From Ruminococcus sp. UBA1394 (GTDB taxonomy: Bacteria; Bacillota; Clostridia; Oscillospirales; Ruminococcaceae): a stretch of DNA of 11,080 nucleotides. Below the pieces are notes generated by a model that saw only the letters and a list, made by a program, of their open reading frames with translations, made no database searches and was not told the DNA's origin. The stretch spans positions 3,453 to 14,532 of the forward strand of contig DBQM01000026.1 of NCBI GenBank assembly GCA_002305725.1, read 5' to 3'. Both the position numbers and the translations under genes were made by a program. This document shows, one piece after another, positions 1-6,258 of this stretch. Numbering within the stretch: position 1 is the stretch's first letter; every line of letters starts with the position of its first letter.

Positions 1-1
1 A

Positions 2-1342
2 ATAATTGTGCGGTATTGCCTTAATAATGCCAGGGCATTTGCAAACTGTGACCTTTTTGGAACACATTTCTATGGTACACAAAGAGCCTGGATGGATTTT
101 CCGGCACTTGAAAGCTGCGGCAAACCTATCTGGATGACCGAAGTATACACAGACAGCAAGAATGATGCAGATGTATGGCCTATGGCGCTGGATGTATCCG
201 AGAATATCCATAACGGACTCGTTGTGGGAAACATGAGCGCTTATGTCTGGTGGTATATCCGCCGAAGCTATGGTCCTTTGAAAGAGGACGGAACAATCAG
301 CAAGCGTGGTTATTGTATGGCTCAGTACTCCAAATTTGTACGTCCCGGAGATGTCAGAATCGGAGCGACAGAACAGCCTTCTGACAACGTTTATATCTCA
401 GCGTATAAAAATGACGACAATCATGTTACTATAGTTGCAGTAAACAAGGGAACAGAGGGTTATGCACAGCAGTTTTCAATCGGAGCAAACAACATTACTA
501 ATGTTGACCGCTACAGAACCTCTGCAAGCGAAAACCTTGCTAAGACTCTAAACCTTGAAACATCAGAAAACACTTTCTGGGCACAGCTTCCTGCTGAGAG
601 TGTTTCCACATTTGTTGTTACATTATCAGAAAAGACGATTGAACCTGATGAGAACGGCTATTACTTCCATGATACCTTTGAAGGTGATACATTCAGCTGG
701 GAGGGACACGGTTCATCTGATGTACTTCTGAGCGGAAGAACTCCTTATAAGGGCAGCGAAGCACTTCTTGTTCAGAACAGGGAAAAGTCATGGAACGGCG
801 CACAGAAGGCATTAAATTCTGCATTTAAGGCAGGTCAGGAGTACAGCTTCAGCGTATGTGCTGAATATCTTGACGGCGATAATACTCAGAATATAGCTTT
901 GACGCTGCAATATACGGATTCCAGCGGTGATACCAGATATTCACGCATTGCTTCTGCAACAGCAGTTAAGGGAAATTATGTTCAGCTTGCAAATACCAAT
1001 TTCAAGCTTCCCGACGGAGGCAGTGATTTCATAATATATATTGAAACAGAGAGCGGAACAAATAACTTTTATATTGACGAGGCAATCGGAGCAGTTGCCG
1101 GAACAAAAATAGACGGACCTTCTCCAATAATCTTCAATATCGGGGATATTAACAGCGACGGTGTTATTAATTGTTATGATATGATTTTTGCAAAAAAAGG
1201 ACTTCTTGTAGGATTCAGCAATAATATATCTGCTTTGGCGGCTGATGTCAACCAGGACGGTGAATTCAATGTTGCTGATGCAGTGTTGATACAGAAATAT
1301 ATTCTCGGCATGATAACGGAATTTCCGGCAGCGGAAAAGTAA
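2..1342 (+). CDS. Secreted GH30 subfamily 8 glucuronoxylanase, CBM22 and dockerin (5' end outside window)
   Basis: This cellulosomal endo-xylanase fragment should cleave glucuronoxylan next to methylglucuronate side chains outside the cell. The reading frame is open to the window edge, so the N-terminal part, including the signal peptide and the acid/base Glu, is missing; the GTG at position 8 is not a credible start. Numbering from that GTG, residues 1-207 are the end of a GH30_8 catalytic unit. They contain GTHFYGTQ, the nucleophile Glu45 in WMTEVY, and YVWWYIRRSYGP followed by KEDGTISKRGY, a near match to Bacillus subtilis XynC in the region that binds glucuronate. Residues about 218-362 look like a CBM22 (FEGDTFSWEGHGS, SWNGAQ, NFYIDE). 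Residues 376-440 are a dockerin with two calcium loops (GDINSDGVINCYD and ADVNQDGEFNVAD). The gene ends in tandem stops TAA TAG. Family and module calls rest on motif recognition. Confidence 0.93.
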   Translation: MIVRYCLNNARAFANCDLFGTHFYGTQRAWMDFPALESCGKPIWMTEVYTDSKNDADVWPMALDVSENIHNGLVVGNMSAYVWWYIRRSYGPLKEDGTISKRGYCMAQYSKFVRPGDVRIGATEQPSDNVYISAYKNDDNHVTIVAVNKGTEGYAQQFSIGANNITNVDRYRTSASENLAKTLNLETSENTFWAQLPAESVSTFVVTLSEKTIEPDENGYYFHDTFEGDTFSWEGHGSSDVLLSGRTPYKGSEALLVQNREKSWNGAQKALNSAFKAGQEYSFSVCAEYLDGDNTQNIALTLQYTDSSGDTRYSRIASATAVKGNYVQLANTNFKLPDGGSDFIIYIETESGTNNFYIDEAIGAVAGTKIDGPSPIIFNIGDINSDGVINCYDMIFAKKGLLVGFSNNISALAADVNQDGEFNVADAVLIQKYILGMITEFPAAEK

Positions 1343-1400
1343 TAGATACTGCTGCACTGGAAACAAAGTTCGTGAATAAATTTATAGAGTAAATAATAAT

Positions 1401-1429
1401 CAGCCATATTTCCAAAGGGGATATGGCTG
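1401..1429. terminator. Hairpin terminator shared by the convergent xylanase and sigma-factor genes
   Basis: CAGCCATAT and ATATGGCTG form a 9-bp stem. Inner TTCC/GGGG pairs (including two G-U) can extend it to 13 bp with an AAA loop. It sits 58 bases after the xylanase stop and about 80 bases after the sigma-factor stop on the other strand. Flanking sequence is T-rich on both strands (ATTTCATG on plus, ATTATTATTT on minus) but neither has a long T run, so use in both directions is inferred. Confidence 0.65.
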
Positions 1430-1511
1430 ATTTCATGTTATTTAAAGGCATTGCCAAGTAATTTATGTAAAAATAATAATATACAATTAAGCAAAAGTTT
1501 GTGATATGCTA

Positions 1512-3488
1512 TTATTCCTGTCCGTTGTCTGACCACGGGAAAATGATTTTGGTTTTTTCACCGGTGGAAAAGCGGCAGAAAAAGGTGTTTGCGGGTCCAT
1601 AGAGTAAATATGTATCGCTGTCAATTATCTCAAAATACTGGATATATTCTTCTTTTCTGACAATTTCATCTTGTTCTAAAGAATCCAGTAATTCTATTCC
1701 TGCACCTTCATAATCCATGTCACTTGGAAGTTTTACTCTTTTTATTTCACATGAATTTTCTCCCTCCTTACTTATGCAATAATGAAAATCTCCGCCATAG
1801 TATTGGAAAATAGCAGTATTATCCAGCAAACCAGGCAAATCTACAAACAATTCATTGGTTTCAGAATCGTAAATTCCATAATCTGTCACCATATATTTTC
1901 CGATTGAATATGACGGCGCAATATCATTCTGTATGAAAAAATCATCCTCAATTAGCTCCAATGTTTCTTCATCATACGCATAATAAACTGATTCTGCAAA
2001 AGAAATGTTTCCTTCCATAATACAGCCCGCATATAATCTTCCGTTGCAATATACAATATCGTTGCAATAGTAACCATCTTTATTATTTGTAAAATTCAAA
2101 TCGGTTTCATAATCTGTAAAATCCGTATTGATGCGGCAATATTTACTTTTTACAACTGTACCGGGTACATATTCATTCGGGAACTGCATTTCTACATGGC
2201 ACATATAAATTCTTCCGTCTTCTGTAATTCCGTGTATAGCATTTTGTTCATATCTTTCCATAGTATCATAACCATGATAAAAATCATCAAGTATAAAATA
2301 ATCTTCCAGATTACCATCCATATCATATTTTATAAGCGCACACTCAGCTTCAGTATCAGATTCATCAAAATTCAGACAAGCTAAACTGTAAATATTCCCC
2401 TCAAAACAATAATTTGTACGATATGTTGTAACTATTTTGCAGTCAACAGTTTCACCGTCAACATCAAGGCTCACATTTTGAATTTCCGGAATAATTATAT
2501 CAAGAGTTTTGGTATTGGCATTATATAGGAAGTAATCACTTGTACTCAATCCCTCAAAATACAGTTCTTCACCGTTCCAATAAATAGTATCATTAAACTG
2601 ATTCTTATATTTGCTGTTCTGATACTCTTCATCAAGCAGTTCATAATATCCATAGCCTGCCTGCGCCTGCATCTCCCTTTTATTTATCTCGTGAACCGCA
2701 ACTCCTCCTGCAACGCTGCCTCCTAAAACTACGGCTGTGATACCCGCAATAATTCTGGAGGTTGCCGAATGAACCGCCTCTCCCGAGGACGCTGTTACCT
2801 GTGCCGCATTTGCCGCAGATGCGGAAATAAAGGAAAAATCCAGCTTTGATATTCTGCTGATACTCTCCGCTTCTGCACGCAGCAGCTGAGTGAGGAAAGG
2901 AATCGGAAGAACTGTGTGCAGACGGTCCTGGTTGATTTTCTCATATCTCAGAATTTCTTTTTCTATGATTTTTCGTGCCGAACTCAGACGCGACTTTACC
3001 GTACCCTCGGGACAATTCATTTCTGCGGCGATTTCTGCCAAATTCATTTCATCAAAGTAATACATGATAACCGCCTGACGCTGCAGGTCGGAAAGTTTAT
3101 CCATGATTATATCCATGATGATTTTACGCTTCACCTTATTTTCAATATATTCGTCTGGCAGGGTGATTTCCTCGTCCGGCAGTTCGTTTTCCGTTTCTTC
3201 ATTGCTGTCGTTGTATAAATCCGGCTTTTTCTTTACAAGATAGTTTTTGCATTTGTTTACAGCTATACGGTTTACCCACGCCTGAAAACTGTTCCTGTCC
3301 GAAAGCGACGGCAGCTTTACCGCTGCTGTGAAAAACGTTTCCTGCATTATATCTTCAGCGTCTGCTGCATTTTTGAGTATACCAAGACAGGTGAAATACA
3401 CCTGCGTCCTTGCAAGCTTATAAAGATGAGTGTATGCGGAAGAATCACCTTTTACAGCTTTTGTAACTATTTTTTCTATGTCACTCAT
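1512..3488 (-). CDS. ECF-type sigma factor fused to a transmembrane helix and an extracytoplasmic lipoprotein-like domain
   Basis: This is a 658-residue sigma-70 family protein, far longer than the usual 160-200 residues of an ECF factor. Residues about 15-85 are sigma region 2 (ILKNAADAEDIMQETFF, FQAWVNRIAVNKCKNYL). An acidic linker follows (about 90-118), then region 4 with its helix-turn-helix at about 120-172 (LSDLQRQAVIMYYFDEM, LAEIAAEMNCPEGTVKSRLS). One hydrophobic helix at about 235-256 should cross the membrane, placing about 400 C-terminal residues outside. That domain begins with YGYYELLDEEY and has recurring strand patterns such as YNANTKTLDIIIPEI, suggesting a beta-propeller-like fold (inference). 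It resembles the lipoprotein encoded at 3937-5061. The ATG at 3488 is chosen because GGAGG lies 10 bases upstream and the consensus promoter would start RNA downstream of the earlier in-frame codon at 3551. The signal sensed and the target promoters are unknown. Confidence 0.88.
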   Translation of the reverse strand: MSDIEKIVTKAVKGDSSAYTHLYKLARTQVYFTCLGILKNAADAEDIMQETFFTAAVKLPSLSDRNSFQAWVNRIAVNKCKNYLVKKKPDLYNDSNEETENELPDEEITLPDEYIENKVKRKIIMDIIMDKLSDLQRQAVIMYYFDEMNLAEIAAEMNCPEGTVKSRLSSARKIIEKEILRYEKINQDRLHTVLPIPFLTQLLRAEAESISRISKLDFSFISASAANAAQVTASSGEAVHSATSRIIAGITAVVLGGSVAGGVAVHEINKREMQAQAGYGYYELLDEEYQNSKYKNQFNDTIYWNGEELYFEGLSTSDYFLYNANTKTLDIIIPEIQNVSLDVDGETVDCKIVTTYRTNYCFEGNIYSLACLNFDESDTEAECALIKYDMDGNLEDYFILDDFYHGYDTMERYEQNAIHGITEDGRIYMCHVEMQFPNEYVPGTVVKSKYCRINTDFTDYETDLNFTNNKDGYYCNDIVYCNGRLYAGCIMEGNISFAESVYYAYDEETLELIEDDFFIQNDIAPSYSIGKYMVTDYGIYDSETNELFVDLPGLLDNTAIFQYYGGDFHYCISKEGENSCEIKRVKLPSDMDYEGAGIELLDSLEQDEIVRKEEYIQYFEIIDSDTYLLYGPANTFFCRFSTGEKTKIIFPWSDNGQE

Positions 3489-3519
3489 TAAGTTTGTTCC
3501 TCCAATATTTATATATTTT

Positions 3520-3548
3520 ATTATAAAAGAATTTTCTTTTGATGTCAA
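3520..3548 (-). promoter_or_regulatory. Perfect-consensus sigma-A promoter of the sigma-factor gene
   Basis: On the minus strand, TTGACA (3543-3548) and TATAAT (3520-3525) are separated by exactly 17 bases, a full match to the housekeeping consensus. RNA should start near 3513, giving a leader of about 25 bases before the ATG at 3488. The spacer holds an inverted repeat, AAAAGAA-2-TTCTTTT (3525-3540), which could be an operator but is made of low-complexity A/T sequence. Confidence 0.85.
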
Positions 3549-3567
3549 CAATGCCTGTAACCGCCGA

Positions 3568-3598
3568 AAAGCGGCAGGAAATTACTCCTTGCCGCTTT
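3568..3598 (-). terminator. Terminator of the lipoprotein/small membrane protein operon
   Basis: AAAGCGGCA and TGCCGCTTT pair in a 9-bp GC-rich stem. After a one-base bulge, GGA/TCC extend it around an AATTAC loop. It begins 20 bases past the stop of the gene at 3618-3917 and lies just upstream of the sigma-factor promoter, so it separates the two transcription units. The T tract is short (CTTTTC). Confidence 0.7.
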
Positions 3599-3617
3599 CA
3601 GCGTAAATACTGTATGT

Positions 3618-3917
3618 TCAGTTTTCAGTCTGTATTTTTTTGTTTTTCATCATATACATTCCGATAAGTACAGCAGCCGCAATTAACAGTATCACTGCCG
3701 CAGCAGTAAAGCCGTTTACTATACCGGAAGCAAAGTCGATGTATTCGCTCCTGCTCATCTTCTTTGCGCCGACCTGAACGATTGACGCATGACTGCTCTT
3801 AATGCCGTCAATTTCAGCATTGAGCGCAACTCTCACGATAAATGCGATAACCGCTGCAACTGCTGCTGCAATGCCCCCGATAAACATACCTTTTGAATTT
3901 TTTGTGTTTTCTGACAT
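3618..3917 (-). CDS. Small two-helix membrane protein, function unknown
   Basis: I do not recognise this 99-residue protein. It has two hydrophobic helices, about residues 11-32 (rich in Ala, Ile and Val) and 66-90. Between them is a polar stretch of about 35 residues containing KSSHASIVQVGAKKMSRSEY. The N-terminus (SENTKNSKG) and C-terminus (KNKKIQTEN) carry positive charge, so both ends are probably cytoplasmic and the middle loop outside. The start ATG has GGAGGG 9 bases upstream. The gene begins 19 bases after the lipoprotein stop with no terminator between, so the two are almost certainly one operon ending at the hairpin at 3568-3598. A partner or accessory role to the lipoprotein is inferred only from this arrangement. 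Confidence 0.75.
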   Translation of the reverse strand: MSENTKNSKGMFIGGIAAAVAAVIAFIVRVALNAEIDGIKSSHASIVQVGAKKMSRSEYIDFASGIVNGFTAAAVILLIAAAVLIGMYMMKNKKIQTEN

Positions 3918-3936
3918 TTCATTTATCCCTCCGTTT

Positions 3937-5061
3937 TTAAAACTGCATTATTACTTCTTCTTCGGTTTCTCCCTTGTCATATGTGCAAAGGAATACGCCG
4001 TAATCATCATTTACTATGTAACGATTTGTATCAAGAAGTATTACATTTCCAGTTAATGTATTGTCAAAAGCCGTGAGAACCTTGCAGTCGTCCAGATCAA
4101 TCGGTGTATTGTCAGATGCATATTTTCCTTTATATATTCTTGAAGTGCTGTTGTCCTTGATTATGGAATAATCACCACCCACATAATTTGAACTGAAATG
4201 ATTGCGCAGGTCAGAATTATCAGCTGAATATGCACTTGCATTCCGGGCAATTACCTTTTCATCTTCCATATCAAATACATAGCTGTTACCCAGTAAAAAT
4301 CTGCCTACAGTATTGAATGACATTTCACCATGTGTCCAGTCCTCTTCTTCAAAATCTGCACACTTGTGCCATTCGAGAGTTGAAGTGTCAAGGGCAAAAA
4401 GTGAGAAATATACATCTGTGCTTTCTTCACCGCCTCTTGTATATGAATAGGCAAAAACTTTATTTTTGTATGCTCCTGCAACGGTTACATTTTTGGCGTC
4501 TTCAGTAAGACCGTGCTCAATCTCAACCTGCGGTTCAGAAAGCTGTGTTACCGTCTGGAAGTCCGGAGAAAGCATTTCAATACCGTTATCAAATGTATCG
4601 AAGAATGCACTGCCGTCTTCTGTAAATACTACATTACCTCTTATTCTTCCGGATGCACCCGTCTGAATGATATTTCCATTTGTGTCATACCTGGTCAGGA
4701 CGTCATTGTTGGTAGAATAAACATATCCGTCACAATAGAAATAACAGATATCATTGATCTCAGGCAAAATTGTTTTTGTTTCCTTTGTTTCAGTATCATA
4801 TGATATCATAATGTGATTAACTTCAGATATTTTCACAGTAGCATATATTTTGCCATCTGTACCTATGCAGGCATTTTCAGCAGGATTATTCACTGGATAA
4901 TGAGCAGGAGGATTCTTCTCATACTCCTTGCTCAGCAGGTCATAATAAGCGTATGGACCGCTGCTTTTTTCTGATTTTTCCGAGTCGCCGCATCCGGTCA
5001 TTGAAGTGAAGATGCAAAGTGCCATTGCTGAGGCAAGTATAGTTCTGATATTCTTTTTCAA
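3937..5061 (-). CDS. Lipoprotein related to the outside domain of the neighbouring sigma factor
   Basis: This is a predicted surface lipoprotein of 374 residues from a TTG start. Residues 1-23 form a short lipoprotein signal (MKKNIRTILASAMALCIF, then TSMTG) with the lipidated Cys at 24, followed by a Ser/Lys/Glu-rich tether. Residues 37-47 read YAYYDLLSKEY, matching YGYYELLDEEY just outside the membrane helix of the sigma factor at 1512-3488. YDTETKETKTILPEI (88-102) matches YNANTKTLDIIIPEI there, and later stretches also align (HGLTED with HGITED, RYDTNGNI with KYDMDGNL). Repeated strand patterns suggest a beta-propeller-like fold (inference); no catalytic motif is visible. TTG at 5061 is preferred because AAAGAGG lies 8 bases upstream, whereas the in-frame ATG at 5079 has no ribosome binding site. 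It heads an operon with the small membrane protein downstream. Confidence 0.82.
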   Translation of the reverse strand: MKKNIRTILASAMALCIFTSMTGCGDSEKSEKSSGPYAYYDLLSKEYEKNPPAHYPVNNPAENACIGTDGKIYATVKISEVNHIMISYDTETKETKTILPEINDICYFYCDGYVYSTNNDVLTRYDTNGNIIQTGASGRIRGNVVFTEDGSAFFDTFDNGIEMLSPDFQTVTQLSEPQVEIEHGLTEDAKNVTVAGAYKNKVFAYSYTRGGEESTDVYFSLFALDTSTLEWHKCADFEEEDWTHGEMSFNTVGRFLLGNSYVFDMEDEKVIARNASAYSADNSDLRNHFSSNYVGGDYSIIKDNSTSRIYKGKYASDNTPIDLDDCKVLTAFDNTLTGNVILLDTNRYIVNDDYGVFLCTYDKGETEEEVIMQF

Positions 5062-5084
5062 AAAATCAACCTCTTTCATATTTT

Positions 5085-5090
5085 ATTATA
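5085..5090 (-). promoter_or_regulatory. Possible proximal -10 element for the lipoprotein operon
   Basis: A perfect TATAAT lies on the minus strand 24 bases before the TTG start, but no good -35 hexamer is found 16-18 bases upstream. If used, RNA would start near 5078, which also argues against the ATG at 5079. It may be chance in an AT-rich leader. Confidence 0.25.
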
Positions 5091-5144
5091 AATGTGCATA
5101 TAATTGCACACTATATTACCAACGAACAATGAAAACTGAAAATA

Positions 5145-5173
5145 ATTTTAGCAGATAATAATTATCAGGTCAA
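5145..5173 (-). promoter_or_regulatory. Promoter of the lipoprotein operon
   Basis: Minus-strand TTGACC (5168-5173) and TAAAAT (5145-5150), each 5/6 to consensus, are separated by 17 bases. RNA would start near 5138, giving a leader of about 77 bases. The whole spacer is occupied by the Fur-like palindrome described separately. Confidence 0.65.
5153..5167. promoter_or_regulatory. Fur-family operator candidate inside the lipoprotein promoter
   Basis: The minus strand reads TGATAATTATTATCT, 14 of 15 positions matching the 7-1-7 Fur box of Bacillus subtilis (TGATAATNATTATCA). The core GATAAT-1-ATTATC (5154-5166) is a perfect inverted repeat. It fills the space between -35 and -10, where a bound repressor would block RNA polymerase. 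Assignment to Fur rather than PerR, Zur or an unrelated regulator is inference. Confidence 0.5.
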
Positions 5174-5237
5174 TATATTCCGCATAACTCTCCAAAATTC
5201 TGCATAAAAAGTCATAAATTTCAATATTATGGTAAAT

Positions 5238-5948
5238 TTATTCATAAAAACTTTTATATGCCTCTTTAACTGCGTTAAGTTTTCCCTTTGCAATCGGAAC
5301 AGGGTCAGTACAGAATTTAAGATGTACCGAATTGGAAGTGATATGTGAAATATAAAGGATGTTAACAATATAGCTTCTGTGCGGCATGATAAAATCCGGA
5401 TAAACTGTAAGATTCTGACTGAACTTTTTCATGGGTTCAGTGATTTCATGAGTTTCACCGCTGTTCAGATGAATTGTGATCGTGTGACCCGATACCTCGG
5501 CATAGATTATATCACTGAGCGGAATCATTCTGAAAGCGCCGTCAACACTCTTTATGCCGATTCTTTGGTTTGTACTTAAAACACTTTTGGTGATTTCATT
5601 CATCATCTGAAAAAACGAATCCTGCTGAAACGGATTCATCAGAAAGTGTACCGGGCGGCAGAATGTACTTTCAATTACCGTTTCATTAATTCGGTTCAGA
5701 AAAACAATTGGGGCAGAGGGATAAAAGTCTCTTATTTTTTCAGCAATTTCGGTTTCTGCTGCGTCAGCGTAAACAGCTTTCAGTAAAATGAGGTCATAGT
5801 ATTTAAGGGTTACTTTTTCCAGAAAAACCGACTTGTCTGTAAATGACTCAATTTCAGCACTATCATAGCGGAGAGTGCAATATTTTTGCATAAGATTTCT
5901 GATGTTTTCTGCGTATTCCAGACTTTCATCATAATAAGCAACTTTCAT
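5238..5948 (-). CDS. LytTR-family transcriptional regulator with a degenerate receiver domain
   Basis: This 236-residue protein has response-regulator architecture: a CheY-like N-terminal domain (about 1-120) and a LytTR DNA-binding domain (about 131-234; IGIKSVDGAFRMIPLSDIIYAEVSGHTITIHLNSGE, then FIMPHRSYIVNILYI). The phosphorylation machinery is gone. The Asp expected after YYDLILL is Lys57, the switch Thr/Ser after VFL is Asn85, the conserved Lys before Pro-Phe is Asn105, and only one residue of the acidic pair remains (Asp7-Glu8). It is therefore probably phosphorylation-independent. The ATG at 5948 is chosen because AAGGAG lies 11 bases upstream; the in-frame TTG at 5957 would leave only 2 bases. 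No histidine kinase gene is adjacent. The lipoprotein operon follows 176 bases downstream on the same strand with no convincing terminator between. Its targets are unknown. Confidence 0.88.
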   Translation of the reverse strand: MKVAYYDESLEYAENIRNLMQKYCTLRYDSAEIESFTDKSVFLEKVTLKYYDLILLKAVYADAAETEIAEKIRDFYPSAPIVFLNRINETVIESTFCRPVHFLMNPFQQDSFFQMMNEITKSVLSTNQRIGIKSVDGAFRMIPLSDIIYAEVSGHTITIHLNSGETHEITEPMKKFSQNLTVYPDFIMPHRSYIVNILYISHITSNSVHLKFCTDPVPIAKGKLNAVKEAYKSFYE

Positions 5949-6183
5949 ATATGTCAATACTCCTTGTCATATTCATATAATAGACAAGTAACATGCGGGT
6001 GCGGTTCAGATTAAATTTGGATAAAGCAGTACAATACTCAGTAAATCTTAAAGAATGGTCAAAGACATAGGAATAACCACTCAATGTCATAAAATAATTC
6101 TTCTTAAATAAGTAACAAGTTCTCTGATTAAAGGAGTCATGAAGGTTTTAATAACAATAACGGAAACGGTTGCATTTCAGCAA
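5949..6183. other. Intergenic region upstream of the LytTR gene
   Basis: This AT-rich stretch should hold the promoter of the LytTR gene. The only clear element is its ribosome binding site AAGGAG (5960-5965). A TATTAT-like -10 lies just upstream of that, without a matching -35. I see no RNA gene, no convincing LytTR-type direct repeats and no credible protein-coding gene. Confidence 0.5.
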
Positions 6184-6215
6184 AAAAGACGTCTGACATA
6201 TGTCAGACGTCTTTT
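6184..6215. terminator. Perfect 32-bp palindrome, terminator of the dockerin peptidase gene
   Basis: AAAAGACGTCTGACAT is followed directly by its exact reverse complement, giving a flawless 16-bp arm on each side with terminal A and T tracts. On the minus strand the stem ends in a run of six T residues, as in an intrinsic terminator, 44 bases after the stop of the gene at 6259-9048. The symmetry would also let it act on the plus strand. Confidence 0.85.
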
Positions 6216-6258
6216 ATATATTATGATTAAATATTCAGTACTCGCTGAACTGTGAATT

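Noticed and set aside
3489..3551. Upstream start for the sigma factor adding 21 residues (MLTSKEN...)
   Set aside because: The added segment overlaps the consensus promoter and lies upstream of the expected RNA start; GGAGG is correctly spaced only for the ATG at 3488.
5174..5237. Terminator between the LytTR gene and the lipoprotein operon
   Set aside because: Only weak 5-bp pairings (such as CATAA/TTATG) are present and no T run follows a stable stem.
5949..6183. LytTR-type direct-repeat binding site for autoregulation
   Set aside because: GTTATT-like repeats near 6150-6163 fit the known LytTR half-site poorly and are spaced wrongly; AT-rich chance is more likely.
6139..6255. Plus-strand 38-codon frame preceded by AAGGAG
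   Set aside because: The ribosome binding site is only 2 bases from the ATG and the frame runs straight through the perfect palindromic terminator, so a real gene is unlikely.
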